Assembly: GCA_963693315.1 (NCBI GenBank)
Contig: OY856188.1
Span: 145,044,945 to 145,108,944 of the forward strand
Length of the DNA stretch: 64,000 bases
Origin: Diogma glabrata
Lineage: Eukaryota > Arthropoda > Insecta > Diptera > Cylindrotomidae
Direction of reading: 5' to 3'
Notes under the pieces: generated by a model
The model's input: the letters and a program-made list of their open reading frames with translations, nothing else
What the model was told of the DNA's origin: nothing
Database searches by the model: none
Made by a program: the position numbers and the translations under genes
Part shown: in pieces, positions 1 through 11,308 of the stretch
Position numbering within the stretch: the stretch's first letter is position 1
Layout of the letters: each line of letters starts with the position of its first letter

Positions 1-945
1 AACTTGTTCAAATGATCTGGAGGACTGAAACCATGCCACAGGACTGGAATTTAGCTATGCTGATACCAATCCATAAAAAGGGTAATCGCCTACAATGTGC
101 AAACTACAGAGGAATCGCTCTACTCTGCACAGCCTATAAGATCTTTTCCTACATTTTGCTATCCAAAATCAATCCTTTTGCTGAACAACTGTTTGAAGAA
201 TATCAGTGTAGCTTCCGGCGGAGCCGGAGTTACCACCGATGCACTTTTCTCGATGAGGATGATTTTGGAAAAGTGCCGAGAGCTCAACATACCTGTGCAC
301 CAACTCTTTATTGATTTCAGGCAGGCCTAAGACACTCTCGAACGAGAGACTCTATGGTCTGCTCTGGTGTCGATGGGAACTCCCGGTAAACTGGTATCAC
401 TATACAAAATGACAGTACTGAACTCTCAATGCTGTGTACGAGTAGAGAACGAAGTATCAAAATTTTTTAAAGTCGACTCCGGTTTAAGACAAGGTGAATC
501 TATCTCTCCTATACTTTTTAATTTAGCCTTGGAATATGTGTGCCGTCAAAAGAAACTACCGACTTACAAGAATATCTTGCCAGTAAACTCAGTACAGATG
601 ATCGCGTACGCTGATGATGTTGTCATCCTCGGCCGAAGTGAAGCTGTCATGAGTGAGACTTTCAAGTCGCTTGAGAGTGGTGCTAGAAAAATTGATCTGC
701 AAATTAACTACAATAAAACCAAACATATGAATGTTTCAAGAGAGGCTGAGAAAAAAGATTTGATGTGCGGCGATGAACGAATTGAGGGAGTTAAATCTTT
801 TAAATATTTGGGATCAATGCTTATGGCGGAAAATATAACAAAACTGCTAACAAATTATGACAATACTTTGCAAATTGGCTTCAAAGCTTGTTCAACGGTA
901 TCCCGTATTCTTCGTCCGTTACATCCTCATTTGGACAACATATAG
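1..945 (+). pseudogene. RTE/CFDP2-like non-LTR reverse transcriptase fragment
   Basis: This is a partial reverse transcriptase of the kind often annotated as craniofacial development protein 2-like in insects (RTE-related non-LTR retrotransposons). The window edge cuts it at the 5' side. Readable blocks are the finger region with HKKG and NYRGIALL (about 75-120), a DFR palm motif near 312, LRQGESISPILFN (about 485-525) and the catalytic YADD box near 609-620. The frame changes between about 200 and 235, and a TAA stop lies at 328-330, so it cannot make a full protein. Endonuclease pieces of what looks like the same family occur inside two DNA elements near 56.5 and 61.5 kb. The family assignment comes from motif spacing and could be a neighbouring non-LTR clade. 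Confidence 0.75.
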
Positions 946-1070
946 AGAAATCTGGTGTAATATATGCTATAAATTGCAAGGATTGCACTAGTATCTATGT
1001 TGGCCAGACTGGCCAGAAATCAAAAACAGATTAAAACAGCATAAAAATAACTTAACTTACACTGCAATAA
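942..1070 (+). pseudogene. Penelope-like GIY-YIG endonuclease fragment
   Basis: Directly after the reverse transcriptase fragment the sequence reads SGVIYAINCKDC followed by IYVGQTGQK. This is the start of the GIY-YIG nuclease domain of Penelope-like elements, and similar text occurs in the elements near 13.7 and 45.8 kb. The frame breaks soon after 1030. It is a short relic joined to an unrelated element. Confidence 0.65.
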
Positions 1071-1080
1071 ACTAGTTTTT

Positions 1081-2134
1081 GGTCTCACATACCAATCGAC
1101 CATCAAGATTTCTCCAAATTCAATGATACTGGTAATCACTTAAAATGAATAATGGTTTTTAAGCAAACAAAAATCCAATTTCCTTGTTTTGACACACTTG
1201 ACGATTTTTTGACACTTCCGATAGAGTTATCGAGCACATCGTCCTTTTGACTCTTACAAATCATTATTCAAAATCATACCAGAAACAAAAATTTTGAAAT
1301 TCCTGCAGCGGTTTTCTATATTTCGTCGGTTCGGGGATCGAGCCGGGGTCCTTCTGATCAGAGTTTATGGTTGACCATTTAACCCACTCACGAGATAAAA
1401 ATTTGTTTTTCGACAATCGACTTAACATAAAAATTAATTTAGTTCAATTTTAGTATCAGTTTTTGTCTAATATTTGTTTATTCTACGAACACGTTTTGTC
1501 GTTCTTCCACTAACCAATTTATATTAAATTTTATTCATTTTTTTCACTAATAGCGTTTTCGTTTCTCGATTTAAGTTTTGACCTCAGAGCGAGCAAAACT
1601 CTTTCAGTTTTGCATTTTTTTGCAAAGTAGTTTTGCATTTATTTTTTCAGTTTTGCCCTTAAAATACTTGAGAATCGAACAGAAAAAGTCACATTTTTTA
1701 GATCTGTCAAATTTGTTTAACAAAATAAAGGAATTCAATTTTTTAATATATATTATTATTTTTAAACTATGTATTTAAATATTTTTATTTAAAAAAATTA
1801 CATCATTAAAAATATGTTTTTTCTTATTTTGTATACATATGTATTATATTAATATATTATACATGACACAAAAAAATTGCCCTCAAAAAGTTTGAAACTT
1901 GCCTCCAAATCGGGAAAAGAAAACGCAAATTTTTTCAGGTCAACATTTTTTCGAGAATCGAGCAGCAAAAATGTGACCTAAACAAAGTGCAAAAAAAGTC
2001 ACATATTTTTGTAGAATCGAAAACGCTATAAGTAACACTATCAAACGCCTTTAATGCATAAAATGAAATGCTTCCCTTTTATAAATCTATAAATAAACCA
2101 TTTATTAAATAGTAAAATCAACAATTTTTCTTAA
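1081..2134. other. gene-free AT-rich stretch
   Basis: No coding sequence can be supported here apart from the tRNA-like element listed separately. Similar short phrases about a Cys-poor, T-rich run recur at 1595-1650 and 1915-2010, suggesting an old duplicated repeat. The open frame at 1578-1778 is compositional. Confidence 0.5.
1328..1392 (-). other. tRNA-like Pol III promoter (SINE head candidate)
   Basis: On the minus strand an A-box-like TGGGTTAAATGG (1386-1375) is followed by a B-box-like GGCTCGATCCC (1344-1334) at tRNA-like spacing. The acceptor stem does not close, so it looks like a decayed tRNA or the head of a tRNA-derived SINE. It is not a working tRNA gene. Confidence 0.4.
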
Positions 2135-2282
2135 GCATGCTACAGACCATACAATCAATTTGTCAATCAATCTCGAAACGAAAATAAACGAAATAAAATT
2201 TAGGGTAAAAATCCCCTAAATTTTATTTCGTTTATTTTCGTTTTCAATTGATTGACAAATTGATTGTAGGTCTGTAGCATGC
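2135..2282. repeat. near-perfect 148-bp palindrome (hairpin MITE)
   Basis: Arms of about 68 bp begin and end with GCATGC and are complementary with only a few indels. They leave a loop of about 7 nt near 2206-2212. This is the form of a small foldback or hairpin transposable element. No target duplication was resolved. Confidence 0.75.
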
Positions 2283-2691
2283 TTTATTTTCTGAATTAGA
2301 TCTAGTTATTGTTATTAAAAAATCAAATTATCTTAACAAACGAAATATAATAATTATTTTGTATCTTAGCACCCCCAAGCGTTTAATAAGAATTATTATT
2401 CAATTATAAGATAATAAAATTGTGAAAAATGATGAAGTAATATTAGAATTTTTCTATAATTTTATTACCAAAAGTTTTTCATTTTCATTGTTCATAAGAT
2501 AAGAAAACGATAAACTTTGAACTTTTTGTGTATATTTTTCAGACTGAGGTTTTGGTTTGATTTAAGGTATTGCCAGAATATATTCGGGTGGTTCAATTTT
2601 ATAATTCGGGTTGTTGGTTTATAATTCGGGTGGTTTTAATTCACCACAAGTTTAAAAAAAAATTTAGTTTTGCGTATTTTATGGCGGGACC
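2283..2691. other. gene-free AT-rich flank of the provirus
   Basis: AT-rich sequence with a small direct repeat containing ATTCGGGTGGTT and ATTCGGGTTGTT near 2582-2638. No gene is visible. Confidence 0.5.
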
Positions 2692-2695
2692 GTAG

Positions 2696-3348
2696 TGTTG
2701 TATAAATCTCCTTTGGTTTATACTATAAAATTAACAATATAGGTTAAGTTAAGTTAGCAGTAACAATATAGGTTAAGAAATTACTTAAAAATTTAAATTA
2801 TCCAAAATCAACAAAATTAACAATATAGGTTAAGTTAAGTTAGCAGTAACAATATAGGTTAAGAAATTACTTAAAAATTTAAATTATCCAAAATCAACAA
2901 AATTGTATAAATAATTAAATTCGTTAAATTGTTAATTATGCAAAAATTGCATACATCAATTTTTGTTGAGTTTTTGTTGATTTTGGGTAAATAAAATATT
3001 ATAAATAATTGGTTTTTAGTTTTTTTAGGGGAGTTGATTTTTTGTTTTCGAAGAAGTACAGTTAGTTTTAGTTTTAAAAGTGTAAATTTAAGTTGTCCGA
3101 AATCTAATCAGTGATTCAATTAATTCGAATAAATCCTTAAGTTGTTTAAGTTGTAACTTTTTCTATAAAATTAATAATAAAACTAATATTAATAGTTAAT
3201 GTTATTTATAGTTAAATAAGTGAATCTAAAGTGTTTTAATCAATAATTATTGAGAACCATCCACGGGTAAGGAACCACAAACACTGTTGGTACAACAAGT
3301 TGAATACAACTGTACCTATATATATGTACTTGTAAAATTAACATTACA
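2696..3348 (+). repeat. 5' LTR, 653 bp
   Basis: The ends are TG...CA. It contains two tandem 86-bp units (2731-2816 and 2817-2902) that carry TAGGTTAAG-type repeats, and the 3' LTR has the same pair. It differs from the 3' LTR at about four positions. Confidence 0.93.
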
Positions 3349-3351
3349 ATT

Positions 3352-3369
3352 TGGCGCGGCCGGTATTAA
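3352..3369 (+). other. primer-binding-like site
   Basis: Three bases after the LTR the sequence starts TGGCGCGGCCGG. TGGCGC-type starts are the usual tRNA-primed sites of errantiviruses. Which tRNA is used (Ser-like by resemblance) is inference. Confidence 0.65.
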
Positions 3370-3750
3370 CCTGTGGTTTTAAAGTGGTTCGAACTAAAAC
3401 TAAAATAATAAGTTTAATAATTCTATAATAAAATAAAATAATTGTTAAGTGGGTGATAGTAAAAATTTATAAACAATTTTTAAGAACAAGCTAAAAGTTC
3501 AAAATACAGTTTTTAAAGTTACATAACATACAGTTATCAAAATTCAAAAGTATCAAGTCATCAGTAAAAAGTACAAGTACAAAATATTATACAATTGAAA
3601 TAAACGTTCCGGAGCTAGAAAAAGCTGTCAATTACCACAAAGAAATTTTACTGACAAGAAATCTTCAAGAGACTAGGAATCTATCTATCTCAGTGTAGCT
3701 ATTGACGATATACAAAAAACTGAAAGCAGCTCAATACTTTTATTTAACAA

Positions 3751-5334
3751 ATGTCAGAGTCTAGTAAAACGGAGCAAGCAAGCAGTTCAGCTACTAGACA
3801 ACGAAATCTATCCTGTAGTTCAGCTATTGACGACCGTCGAAAAAATAAAGCAGCACACAAAATATCAGAAGGTAAGCCATCAAATTCTACTTTAAATATA
3901 TTAAATAACGAATTCGAAATTGTACGCGATTTATCACACGAAGCCGTTATAAAAAAGAAAACAAATAGTTTAGAGAATCTTAATCTGGAGTCGGTAACTC
4001 TGGACGAAGATATAGATTTAAGAGAAAGGGTAGATTCGGAAATTGCTGCCCTCGGAAATTTGAACAATAAATTAAAAGACGCGAAAAATTTAAAAATGAC
4101 GAATAGTGGAACCGATGTACCTAGTTTTAATAATAAATTAGACGAAGAGTACAATATGATAACAACCAGAGTTAAAAATATACCAAAATACAATGGTGAA
4201 ATGCATGATGGACTGGAAGACGAATTTTTTAATTTTAAGCATGAATGCGATCGCGCGTACCACACCCTACCAAGCGAATACAGAACCCACTTTTTACAGT
4301 CAGTTAGGACACGGTTGTCGGGCAACGCCCTGAAACTCATAAGTGGTATTAATTTCACAAGTTTGAAAGAACTTTATAAATATCTTTCCCGAGGACTAAA
4401 GGAGGACTCTAGCTATTTTGAGTTGTATGGGAAAATGGGGTTAATGGTTCAAAGTACCCACGAATCTGTTACCGAATTCGGATATAAAATCAACAGATTA
4501 TTAAGAAAAGCAAAGGCTTTACTTTTAAAATGTGGTTATAGTGATAGTTGTTCTGCCGGGTTGCACGAACTCGAAAAGCAGGCCATAAAATGTTTTAAAC
4601 TTGGTTTAAGAGAACGAGAAGTAGCTCTTCAAATTTCATTAGCGGAAACCGAATTTGAAACAGTGTTAGAATACGCAATAGAACTGGAAAAATTCAATAA
4701 TATGCAAAACAGTATAAAGCCAAACCGAAACATACATACTAACACAGAAATATATAATACAACCACAAATTCATATAATGCAAATCAACCTTATTTACAA
4801 CAGTTTTCCAACACCTTGCCGAGAAATGATATTAGTTGTAGATATTGTAAAAACTACGGACATACATTAACAGACTGTCGAAAAAGATTACGATCGAATT
4901 TAACCCAACAAACTAGTTACCAAGAACAGTTACTCCAGCCTACAAATTCTCAAACTTTTCGTAATGTAGCCCCTCAACAAAATACGTATTTCAACGCTAT
5001 GCACTATAATCAACCACAGATACCGCATAGTATCCAATATAGGCCAGCTAACAACTGGAATTTGCCAAGTAATTTACAATTTAATAACCCAGTAAATTAC
5101 ACACATAACCAAAATCCGCAAGGACAACGAAATTTTCAGTACCAACAGATTCCACATACATTTCGTACTCAAGTTCCAAATTTAAGTAATTCAGGTCCCC
5201 GCATCGCATACGCACCAAAACATGTTCAGTATTACGAAACTCCAAACACCCAACAAATTAAAACATTCACCTCCTCAAATTATACAAATTCCAATGAACA
5301 ACCACCTGAAAATATTAATAATGATTTAAACTAA
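3751..5334 (+). CDS. gag: Gag of errantivirus-like element
   Basis: Structural polyprotein of 527 residues, uninterrupted from the ATG at 3751. The N-terminal part is rich in Ser, Asn and charged residues. The middle (about residues 135-320) is helical and has the tryptophan-poor, Leu-rich look of retroelement capsids. One zinc knuckle of the form CX2CX4HX4C lies at residues 363-376 and would bind the RNA genome. The C-terminal 150 residues are very rich in Gln and Asn. The gene follows a leader of about 400 nt after the LTR. It ends at TAA 5332-5334, immediately after a slippery heptamer, so pol is expected to be made as a frameshift fusion. The product assignment rests on position and the knuckle, since insect gag sequences diverge quickly. 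Confidence 0.88.
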   Translation: MSESSKTEQASSSATRQRNLSCSSAIDDRRKNKAAHKISEGKPSNSTLNILNNEFEIVRDLSHEAVIKKKTNSLENLNLESVTLDEDIDLRERVDSEIAALGNLNNKLKDAKNLKMTNSGTDVPSFNNKLDEEYNMITTRVKNIPKYNGEMHDGLEDEFFNFKHECDRAYHTLPSEYRTHFLQSVRTRLSGNALKLISGINFTSLKELYKYLSRGLKEDSSYFELYGKMGLMVQSTHESVTEFGYKINRLLRKAKALLLKCGYSDSCSAGLHELEKQAIKCFKLGLREREVALQISLAETEFETVLEYAIELEKFNNMQNSIKPNRNIHTNTEIYNTTTNSYNANQPYLQQFSNTLPRNDISCRYCKNYGHTLTDCRKRLRSNLTQQTSYQEQLLQPTNSQTFRNVAPQQNTYFNAMHYNQPQIPHSIQYRPANNWNLPSNLQFNNPVNYTHNQNPQGQRNFQYQQIPHTFRTQVPNLSNSGPRIAYAPKHVQYYETPNTQQIKTFTSSNYTNSNEQPPENINNDLN

Positions 5335-5368
5335 CTAGGGCTGAATTGCAACCCACAATTCAAAGCCC
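5325..5368 (+). promoter_or_regulatory. predicted -1 ribosomal frameshift signal between gag and pol
   Basis: The heptamer TTTAAAC (5325-5331) lies in the gag frame as T TTA AAC directly before the gag stop. Six bases later a stem-loop can form: 5338-5348 pairs with 5356-5368, giving 11 base pairs with a 2-nt bulge (5362-5363) and a 7-nt loop. A -1 slip enters the frame that runs without stops into the protease. All three classical parts are present with usual spacing. Confidence 0.8.
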
Positions 5369-6026
5369 AAACAAATACCTAAATAATCGGGAACATGAAA
5401 ATTTTAACTTAGGCATATATGATGCTACTAAATCAACTGGCAACTGTCCAGAAATTAGTGTTAATTTAGATATAGGAAAAAATATAATTACTACACTTTT
5501 GATTGACACTGGAGCTGAAGTTTCTTTAATTAAAAGATCCAGTATAAACCAAAAACATATTTTAAATACTACAGAAAAAGCAATTATTAGAGGTATTCAC
5601 AATCAAACAAATTATACATTAGGTACAGTAATAGGCGCAATTTCAAATAATTTACTACCAATTAAGTTTCATGTAATTGAGGATATGAATTTTCAAAGTG
5701 ATGGTATTTTAGGACGAGATGTTTTAGCTCGAAATTCAATAGTAGATTTTGTTAGCAATAAACTAATAGTATTAAGCACAAGGAATCAAAATCAAGTAAT
5801 TTTCCCCTTTTCATGCAAACCACGAAGTGTAGGAGAAATTGAAAAAAATAATAAATCGGAACTAAATGATAGTACGGCTATCAAAGCTATTTGTAACAAT
5901 GAATTCAAAACAGTACCAAATCGACAACTTGATAGACTCAGAGCAAGTCAAGTGGTAGATAATCAGATTGGACACCTTAACGAAAAACAACCGTTAGTTG
6001 AATTGGGCCTAGTAGCGAGAATTTAA
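5334..6026 (+). pseudogene. pol: pol, protease part of errantivirus-like element
   Basis: First open part of pol, in the -1 frame relative to gag. It encodes an aspartic protease with the DTGAEVSLI active-site block near 5504-5530 and the flap-partner ILGRD motif near 5707-5722, both expected of a retropepsin that matures Gag and Pol. There is no need for its own ATG because the frame is open from the slip site. The frame closes with a TAA at 6024-6026. The downstream open frame starts at 6002 in another register, so a small indel lies within about 6002-6024. That break separates protease from reverse transcriptase in this copy. Confidence 0.85.
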
Positions 6027-7096
6027 CCAATCCTAGAATCATTCGAAATGATGGGATAACAAATTCGAATCAGATACATCATAGAGGCAGTTTCAGAGAA
6101 ATCCTCAGTACAAGTTACAAAAATGTTCAAATAGAAAATAATAAAGCGTTAGTTAAGGATAATTCAAACTCATCTATTCTACCAAATATCGTTGCTACTC
6201 AAATAAAAACAATTCCACCACGATCAAAAAAAATATTGTATTTTAAAATCAATGACGATAATGATAAAGAAGTCGTTTGTTTCTCTAAAGAAGTGTTACC
6301 AGGTGTATACACCTCTAATGTGGTTGCTAAAATACAAAACAATGTAGTACCCATAAGTGTAATAAATATAAATAATTTTGAAGTAGATTTAGAAAATTAT
6401 GTGCCAGAATATGATAGTTCGGATAGCTTTTTTGAAATACCAGAAATATCAGAAAATTTAGATTGCAATAGAAATAGTGATAGAATAAATAGAATTTTAA
6501 ATAATCTTAATCTAGATAATGATCTTAATAAAGAAGAAAGAGACTCTATTGTACAATTAATAGTAAATCATCAAGACTTATTTCACTTAGAAGGAGATAA
6601 AATTTCTTATTCATCAGCAATAACACATACAATACCCACGTTACCAGATAAAGCCCCTATCAACCAAAAAATGTATAGAATTCCACAAACACAACAGGAA
6701 GAAATAAATAAACAAATTTCGGAAATGCTCGAAAATAATATAATAGTTCATAGTAAGAGTCCTTACAATGCTCCTTTGCTTATTGTTTCAAAACGTCCTG
6801 ATAAGTCCGGCAATAAACGATTTCGAGTGGTTGTTGATTTTAGGAAGCTTAATCTGATAACAATAGGTGACGCATTTCCCCTTCCGCGCATAGAAGAAAT
6901 GTTGGACCAACTTGGTCACTCTAGATATTTCACCACCCTTGATCTAGCTAGCGGATATCATCAGATACTAGTTGAACCTAAGGATAGAGAAAAAACGGCT
7001 TTCAGTAGTACTTTAGGACATTTTGAATTTAACAGAATGCCATTTGGATTGAAAGGAGCCCCTGCCACTTTTCAAAGAGCTATGAATCACGTCTAA
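6002..7096 (+). pseudogene. pol: pol, first half of reverse transcriptase
   Basis: Continues pol in a shifted frame. It holds the linker with a PPRSKK motif (about 6215-6235) and then the RT fingers and palm. Visible RT blocks are VVVDFRKLN (about 6828-6852), FPLPRIEEML, TTLDLASGYHQI with the first catalytic Asp (about 6935-6965) and FNRMPFGLKGAP (about 7027-7062). A TAA at 7094-7096 stops the frame a few codons before the YLDD box. Together with the upstream frame change this disables full-length Pol here. The protein on both sides is otherwise well conserved, so both lesions look recent. Confidence 0.87.
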
Positions 7097-7102
7097 ACGG
7101 GT

Positions 7103-9241
7103 TTGCAAGGCATTGAGTGTTATGTGTATTTAGATGATATAGTTATATACGGTAAAAATCTAGAAGATCATAATCGTAAAGTTATCAGTGTGTTCGATCG
7201 ACTTAGAAGGTTTAACTTAAAATTACAAATCGATAAATGCCACTTCCTTAAAAAAGAAATTATTTATTTAGGTCATAAGTGCAGCGAAGGAGGTGTGAGA
7301 AAAGATGATTCAAAAACGGATTCAATTTTAAACTTCCCGATTCCCAAAACAATTAAGCAAGTTCAATCATTTTTAGGATTAGCAAACTATTATAGGAAAT
7401 TTATTAAAGACTTCTCTAGAATAGCAGCACCTATTAATAAGTTATTACAAAAAAATATAAAATTTATATGGACTGAAGCATGTCAAACATCTTTTGATTT
7501 ATTAAAAGAAAAATTAACCTCAGATACGGTACTAATATACCCCGATTTCAATAAACCTTTTATATTAACCACAGACGCTAGTAGTGAAGCGTTAGGAGCC
7601 GTGTTATCCCAAGGTAAACCAGGAGAAGATAGACCAATCGCCTATGCAAGTAGAAGTTTAAATAAAGCTGAAAAAAATTATTCAGTTATTGAAAAAGAGC
7701 TATTGGCTATTGTCTGGGCTACAAAAAATTTTCGTTGCTACTTATACGGGCGACAATTTACCGTATATACGGATCATAAACCTCTTAAAGGTGTATTTAA
7801 TGTCAAAGATCCAACATGTAGACTAGTCCGTTTTCACAATAAGCTTTCAGAATTCGACTATAAAATAGAGTATAAACCTGGGAAGTTAAATACCAACGCG
7901 GATGCGCTCAGTAGACTTCCATATGAAGATAACGAAAACAATACTCCACAATGTCTAGTGATTACGAGAAATCAGGCCAAACAAATAAACAATACAATAG
8001 ATAATACACATCCTTTACAAACACGAAATGAAGTTCAAAATTGTAATGAGAGTAACGCTACAGTAACACATAGTAATAATAACACTAACGAAAATCTAGA
8101 AGTTGAAAATAAAGTTCAAAACCATGCAGATACAGCATCCAATGACGATGAACTAAGCAATGGTGAAGAAGAATGGCTAACTGAAAGAACAGAAATAGAT
8201 CAAGTTATGAAAGACTTCCATGACTTACCACTTGGAGGACATCAAGGTGTTTTTAAAACCTACCACCGTATCAGAAGACAATACCAGTGGAAAAATATGT
8301 TAACTGACATTATTAAATATATCAAACAATGCAAAATATGCCAAAAAGTCAAAACCGTACGGTACAATAAAATGCCAATGATATTGACAGACACACCAAC
8401 AAAACCATTCGACAAAATATATTTAGATATTGTAGGTCCATTACCTCGTACTATTAGCGGTAATATGTATATTCTAACGTTCCAAGATGATCTCACAAAA
8501 TTTACTGATTGCTACGCTCTACCTAATCAAGAAGCAGCTACAGTGGCGCGTGTATTTTACGATGAAATTATTAGCAGGTATAGAATACCAAAACAACTAC
8601 TGACCGACCAAGGGTCAAACTTTACAAGTGAAGTTTTTAAAAAGGTATGCAAATTATTAAAAATCAAAAAACTCCAAACCAGCCCTTATCACCCTCAAAC
8701 CAATGGTTCTTTAGAACGCACTCATCGCCCACTAAAAGATTATTTAAGATGTTTTGTTGATGAACATCCTGAGCAATGGGACATGTGGCTACGCCAAGCG
8801 GTACATGTCCACAACAATACCATTCACAGCGGTACGAAATTAACGCCTATGAATTGTTTATTCGGGTTCACAGCTGACATGCCATCAAATTTAAAAAAAG
8901 CACCAGCTCCTCTGTATAATGCAGACGATTATTTTTTAGAACTTAAACATAAACTACAAAAAACACATTTAATAGCCAGGGAAAATTTAAAAAAGTCAAA
9001 AGAACTTGCAAAGACGTATTATGATAAAAAAACCAACCCAGTCGAGTTCAAGATAGGAGATCAAGTTTTAATCAAAAACGAAGCTAAATATAAAGGTTTA
9101 ACATGTGCATGGCAAGGTCCATATACAGTATCCAAAATCAATAGCCAGACCAACACCACGGTAGACATAGGTAACAAACAGAAAACGCTCCACAACAATC
9201 GCTTAAAATTATACAGTCACATTCTATCAAACAAAGAATAG
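7103..9241 (+). pseudogene. pol: pol, RT palm, RNase H and integrase
   Basis: The frame after the stop runs 712 residues. In order it shows the catalytic YLDDIVIYG box (about 7127-7150), the RT thumb and connection, RNase H with TTDASSEALGAVL (about 7570-7605), DHKPL and NADALSRLP, and integrase. Integrase has the His-His-Cys-Cys zinc segment (about 8215-8345), the catalytic Asp in DIVGPLP, the second Asp in LTDQGSNF and the Glu in NGSLERTH (about 8700-8720). A C-terminal GPY-type module (WQGPYTVSKI) lies at about 9111-9138. This is a full Ty3/gypsy set. The cores look intact, but it is cut off from gag by the upstream stop and frame change. Confidence 0.9.
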
Positions 9242-9403
9242 TACTATTTAATGATTTTTACATCTTTGTTCCATTAAATTATCCATCTAAAATTTTAACA
9301 CTAAATTATATTTTTATCATGTTATTTTTTTTTCGGTTAAAACAGGAAATTAAAATAGTAGAAAAGAATAAACTCTTACTTTTATACTCTGGAAAAAACA
9401 AAA

Positions 9404-11308
9404 ATGCATACAAGCGCAATAGTTTTATTATTCCTTTGGGGATCACTAGCCTGTAAAGGGTATGAGATTAAACCAGTTGCAGATACCGGGGCATTATTCG
9501 AACGAGTAGGAACAGCTTCATTTTACACAAGGAAATGGACGGTGTTTACAACAATTAGTATTAGGAACTTTAATGAATTGTCTCACTTAATCGAATTAGC
9601 TACCCAACAAATGAAAACGGTTTGCAAACTGTACCCATACAAAGATGAAATAAATGAATGTCTAGCTTTTATCAAAGAAATTAATGTAAACTCTCAAATC
9701 TATGTACCCACCAATCAAAATGTAGATAAGAAACGGTTCAGATTAAGTAAAAAAGATGTGTCAAAAACCATTTTCCCTACAAATTTAAGACAAAGAAGAG
9801 GACTTATAGACGAGCTCGGATATCTAACAAACAGACTAATTGGAACAATGGACGCACGAGACGCAGACAAAATATACGCGAACCTAAGAGATTTAAATGA
9901 AAATACAAATAAGACTATCGAGTTAATGAAACAGCAGGTGACAATAACTACATCCCATTTCAACTTGTTTGCTAACGTTACACACGCCTTAAAAGAAGAC
10001 ATAAACAATGTTCACAACGACATAATTTCTCTTAGAGGAATGGTACTCGATAACAACCATAAATCACATGACATATTCGTCAGAAACCAAGTGAATAAGA
10101 AAATATCTTATTTAAGCTCTTATATAGTAACAAAGCATATAGAATTACAAAAAGAACAAATTATTTTTACGGACGTATTATCGTGCCTAAGAAATAAAAA
10201 ATTACATCCCTTGGTACTCGGAGTTGATAATACAAGACAAATTTTGACGCGAATAAAAGCTAGTTGTACATTTGACGAAGATATAGTAAATATTTCACAT
10301 TTACCACAAATAGTGGAAATAGAAACCGTAGAAGGATCTAGCGAAATTATTGTTAAGATAGAGATCCCTTTACCAGAAAAAGACCAATTTGAAATTCACA
10401 AAATATATACTTTACCCATGCGGGTTAATGACACCTTTTTAATTTACAAAATCAAAGAAAATTTTATTGCAGTCAACAGACCAAAACAATTATATGTAAC
10501 AACAACCGAAAGCGAACTACGTAACTGTAAAGAACTGACTGTAAATTTTACGGAACATAGACATTTATGTATTCTTAAAAATGGATACAGGAAGGAAAAC
10601 AGCAAAGACTGCTTACAAAACTTACTGCACAATCCGTTTGAAAGGAAAACATACTGCCCTGTAATACCATACCCAAACCGACAAAATAAACTAGAACAAA
10701 TGCATGATTTGAATAAATGGCTATATATCGCATATCCTAATCTAACTATCGTATTAAACTGTGAAGGAACGGAAAATAGAATAGTGCTACAAAACCAGGG
10801 CATATTAAAAATTATTAACGAATGCAGTATTATAACCGATGACTTTATAATACCCCCTAAAAGAACCCTCCAAGAAACACAAATTACGCAACCTAAAATA
10901 GTACATACTGACAGTTTTTTGGCAACAATTAAAAATATTCCAACGATGACCAACGACATACACATACCAGCTGAGCCAAAAATATTAGAAATTAATAAGC
11001 TAAATTTAACAGACCTTTCTATATACGAAAATGACTTTAAACATCTTCAGACACGGTTAACTCAGCTAGATTTAGAAAACAAATTTAAATCACAGGAGAT
11101 ACATTCAAAGGTTCACTATTCTGTCTCAATTGGCATTATTGTTATAATAATCATTTTAGTTTTAATATTGTTCAAATTTAAGTTTAGATTTATGTTTAAA
11201 CATAAAAATAAAATCACAAATGTCACGGAAAATATTGAGCTCTTTGGAAATAAGACCAGAGAGACTCTACAAGAAATCAGTGAGAACTTGGAAAAATTAG
11301 TTAAGTAG
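9404..11308 (+). CDS. env: envelope glycoprotein of errantivirus-like element
   Basis: A single 634-residue frame after pol, in the position of insect errantivirus env (F-type fusion glycoprotein). It begins with a signal peptide (residues 1 to about 17). A furin-type RQRR site at residues 129-132 is followed by the start of a fusion peptide-like segment. Scattered Cys and N-glycosylation sequons follow, with one hydrophobic membrane anchor at about 571-590 and a 45-residue cytoplasmic tail. No stop or frameshift interrupts it, in contrast to pol. It starts 160 bp after the pol stop, so it is probably expressed from a spliced subgenomic RNA, as in gypsy (inference). Whether the element can leave cells is unknown. 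Confidence 0.88.
   Translation: MHTSAIVLLFLWGSLACKGYEIKPVADTGALFERVGTASFYTRKWTVFTTISIRNFNELSHLIELATQQMKTVCKLYPYKDEINECLAFIKEINVNSQIYVPTNQNVDKKRFRLSKKDVSKTIFPTNLRQRRGLIDELGYLTNRLIGTMDARDADKIYANLRDLNENTNKTIELMKQQVTITTSHFNLFANVTHALKEDINNVHNDIISLRGMVLDNNHKSHDIFVRNQVNKKISYLSSYIVTKHIELQKEQIIFTDVLSCLRNKKLHPLVLGVDNTRQILTRIKASCTFDEDIVNISHLPQIVEIETVEGSSEIIVKIEIPLPEKDQFEIHKIYTLPMRVNDTFLIYKIKENFIAVNRPKQLYVTTTESELRNCKELTVNFTEHRHLCILKNGYRKENSKDCLQNLLHNPFERKTYCPVIPYPNRQNKLEQMHDLNKWLYIAYPNLTIVLNCEGTENRIVLQNQGILKIINECSIITDDFIIPPKRTLQETQITQPKIVHTDSFLATIKNIPTMTNDIHIPAEPKILEINKLNLTDLSIYENDFKHLQTRLTQLDLENKFKSQEIHSKVHYSVSIGIIVIIIILVLILFKFKFRFMFKHKNKITNVTENIELFGNKTRETLQEISENLEKLVK

Noticed and set aside
2135..2282. 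CRISPR-like or terminator structure
   Set aside because: A single palindrome with no spaced repeats in a eukaryotic, transposon-rich context. Hairpin MITE fits better.
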